Below, one piece after another: positions 7,519 through 7,830 of a DNA stretch of 7,830 nt. The position numbers and the translations under genes are program-made. The notes under the pieces were generated by a model. The model saw only the letters and a program-made list of their open reading frames with translations, had not been told where the DNA came from and made no database searches. The DNA is from Pseudomonadota bacterium. GTDB lineage: Bacteria; Pseudomonadota; Gammaproteobacteria; Burkholderiales; Thiobacillaceae. The first letter of the stretch is position 1; each line of letters starts with the position of its first letter. The stretch lies in contig JAJZRT010000047.1 in the NCBI GenBank assembly GCA_021802595.1, forward strand, positions 1-7,830, given 5' to 3'.

Positions 7519-7549
7519 AAAATGATGCGTCGCAGAACGCGATGCATCA
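7519..7549 (-). terminator. Hairpin plus T tract between the two minus-strand genes (candidate intrinsic terminator or attenuator)
   Basis: Bases 7523-7533 and 7539-7549 form an 11-bp stem around a 5-nt loop, with a single imperfect pair (7529/7543: A-C on the minus strand, G-U on the plus strand). Read on the minus strand, the stem begins with the TGA stop of the 93-residue gene and is followed at once by TTTT (7522-7519). That is the form of a rho-independent terminator with a short T tract. The next start codon is only 12 nt beyond the T tract, so it may instead act as an attenuator or mRNA-stability hairpin. On the plus strand a five-T run comes 7 nt after the stem, a poorer fit. Confidence 0.5.
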
Positions 7550-7828
7550 GTGCGTCTTTTTCGGGATGCTGCTGATCTTGACGGCGTGGCTGGTCGGCGT
7601 CTCGTCGGTGAAGCGCGGACGCTCTTCCAGGGTGCGGCCGGTCAGCTGGGCGAGTTCCGCTTCGCGGCTGGAAATCACGACCAGGCAGTCCTTGATGCCG
7701 AGGATGGTGGCTTCGGTCAGCGGGCTGGGGTTGCCGTCGCGCGGCGCGGTGTCGCGCACGATGGAGGTGAGGGTCTTGCGCATCATGCGCATGAGGCGCT
7801 GCTCGTCGTGCAGGGCTTTTTCGTCCAT
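7547..7828 (-). CDS. Small hypothetical protein, 93 residues
   Basis: I do not recognise this protein by name. It has 93 residues, is hydrophilic and has no signal peptide or membrane segment. The first half is helix-forming and basic (EQRLMRMMRKTLTSIVRDTAP, 9-29), then a turn rich in Pro and Gly (RDGNPSP), then a second long helix (TEATILGIKDCLVVISSREAELAQLTG, 38-64), and a polar tail with ERPRFTDETP (68-77) that looks disordered and ends in SIPKKTH. The two helices could form a hairpin and perhaps self-associate; that is inference. The ATG is the complement of 7826-7828, only 2 bp from the window edge, so its ribosome site cannot be seen and an upstream start cannot be excluded. It is followed after 40 bp by the 83-residue gene in the same direction, with a terminator-like hairpin overlapping its stop. 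Confidence 0.72.
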   Translation of the reverse strand: MDEKALHDEQRLMRMMRKTLTSIVRDTAPRDGNPSPLTEATILGIKDCLVVISSREAELAQLTGRTLEERPRFTDETPTSHAVKISSIPKKTH

Positions 7829-7830
7829 AG

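Noticed and set aside
7354..7575. Plus-strand 73-residue open frame opposite the small minus-strand genes
   Set aside because: It spans the hairpin and both opposing genes, lacks a ribosome site, and its composition is that of an antisense shadow.

Overview
The window looks like a GC-rich betaproteobacterial chromosome fragment (a Thiobacillus, Rhodocyclales or Gallionella-like relative is my guess, from protein flavour and gene order rather than any database match). It is almost wholly coding. No RNA gene, insertion sequence, phage gene, CRISPR array or toxin/defence module is visible.

Positions 1-7230 hold one tightly packed plus-strand cluster in a gene order well known from proteobacteria: the 3' part of a type IV pilus TPR lipoprotein gene (pilF/pilW), rodZ, ispG, hisS, a YfgM-like ancillary translocon gene, bamB and der. 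Three junctions overlap by 4 nt (pilF/rodZ ATGA, rodZ/ispG ATGA, yfgM/bamB GTGA). The other gaps are only 22, 14 and 42 bp, so the block is very probably one transcript with its main promoter upstream of the window. The products do separate housekeeping jobs: pilus secretin assembly, MreB-linked cell shape, isoprenoid precursor synthesis, tRNA-His charging, envelope protein quality control, outer-membrane protein assembly and 50S ribosome maturation. Three of them (PilF, YfgM, BamB) are envelope proteins built on TPR or beta-propeller scaffolds.

Positions 7255-7828 hold two small minus-strand genes convergent with der. They encode 83- and 93-residue soluble proteins that I do not recognise. 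A hairpin with a short T tract lies between them and overlaps the stop codon of the upstream one. A second, weaker inverted repeat spans the convergent gene ends at 7217-7255. In many betaproteobacteria hfq and hflX follow der; here they do not follow directly.

I found no convincing new multi-gene system. The most notable items are the two unnamed small genes, the hairpin between them, and small sequence oddities within the conserved genes (a repeated Pro/Ala linker in RodZ, Glu for Asp in the first Der G4 motif, and wider cysteine spacing in IspG).
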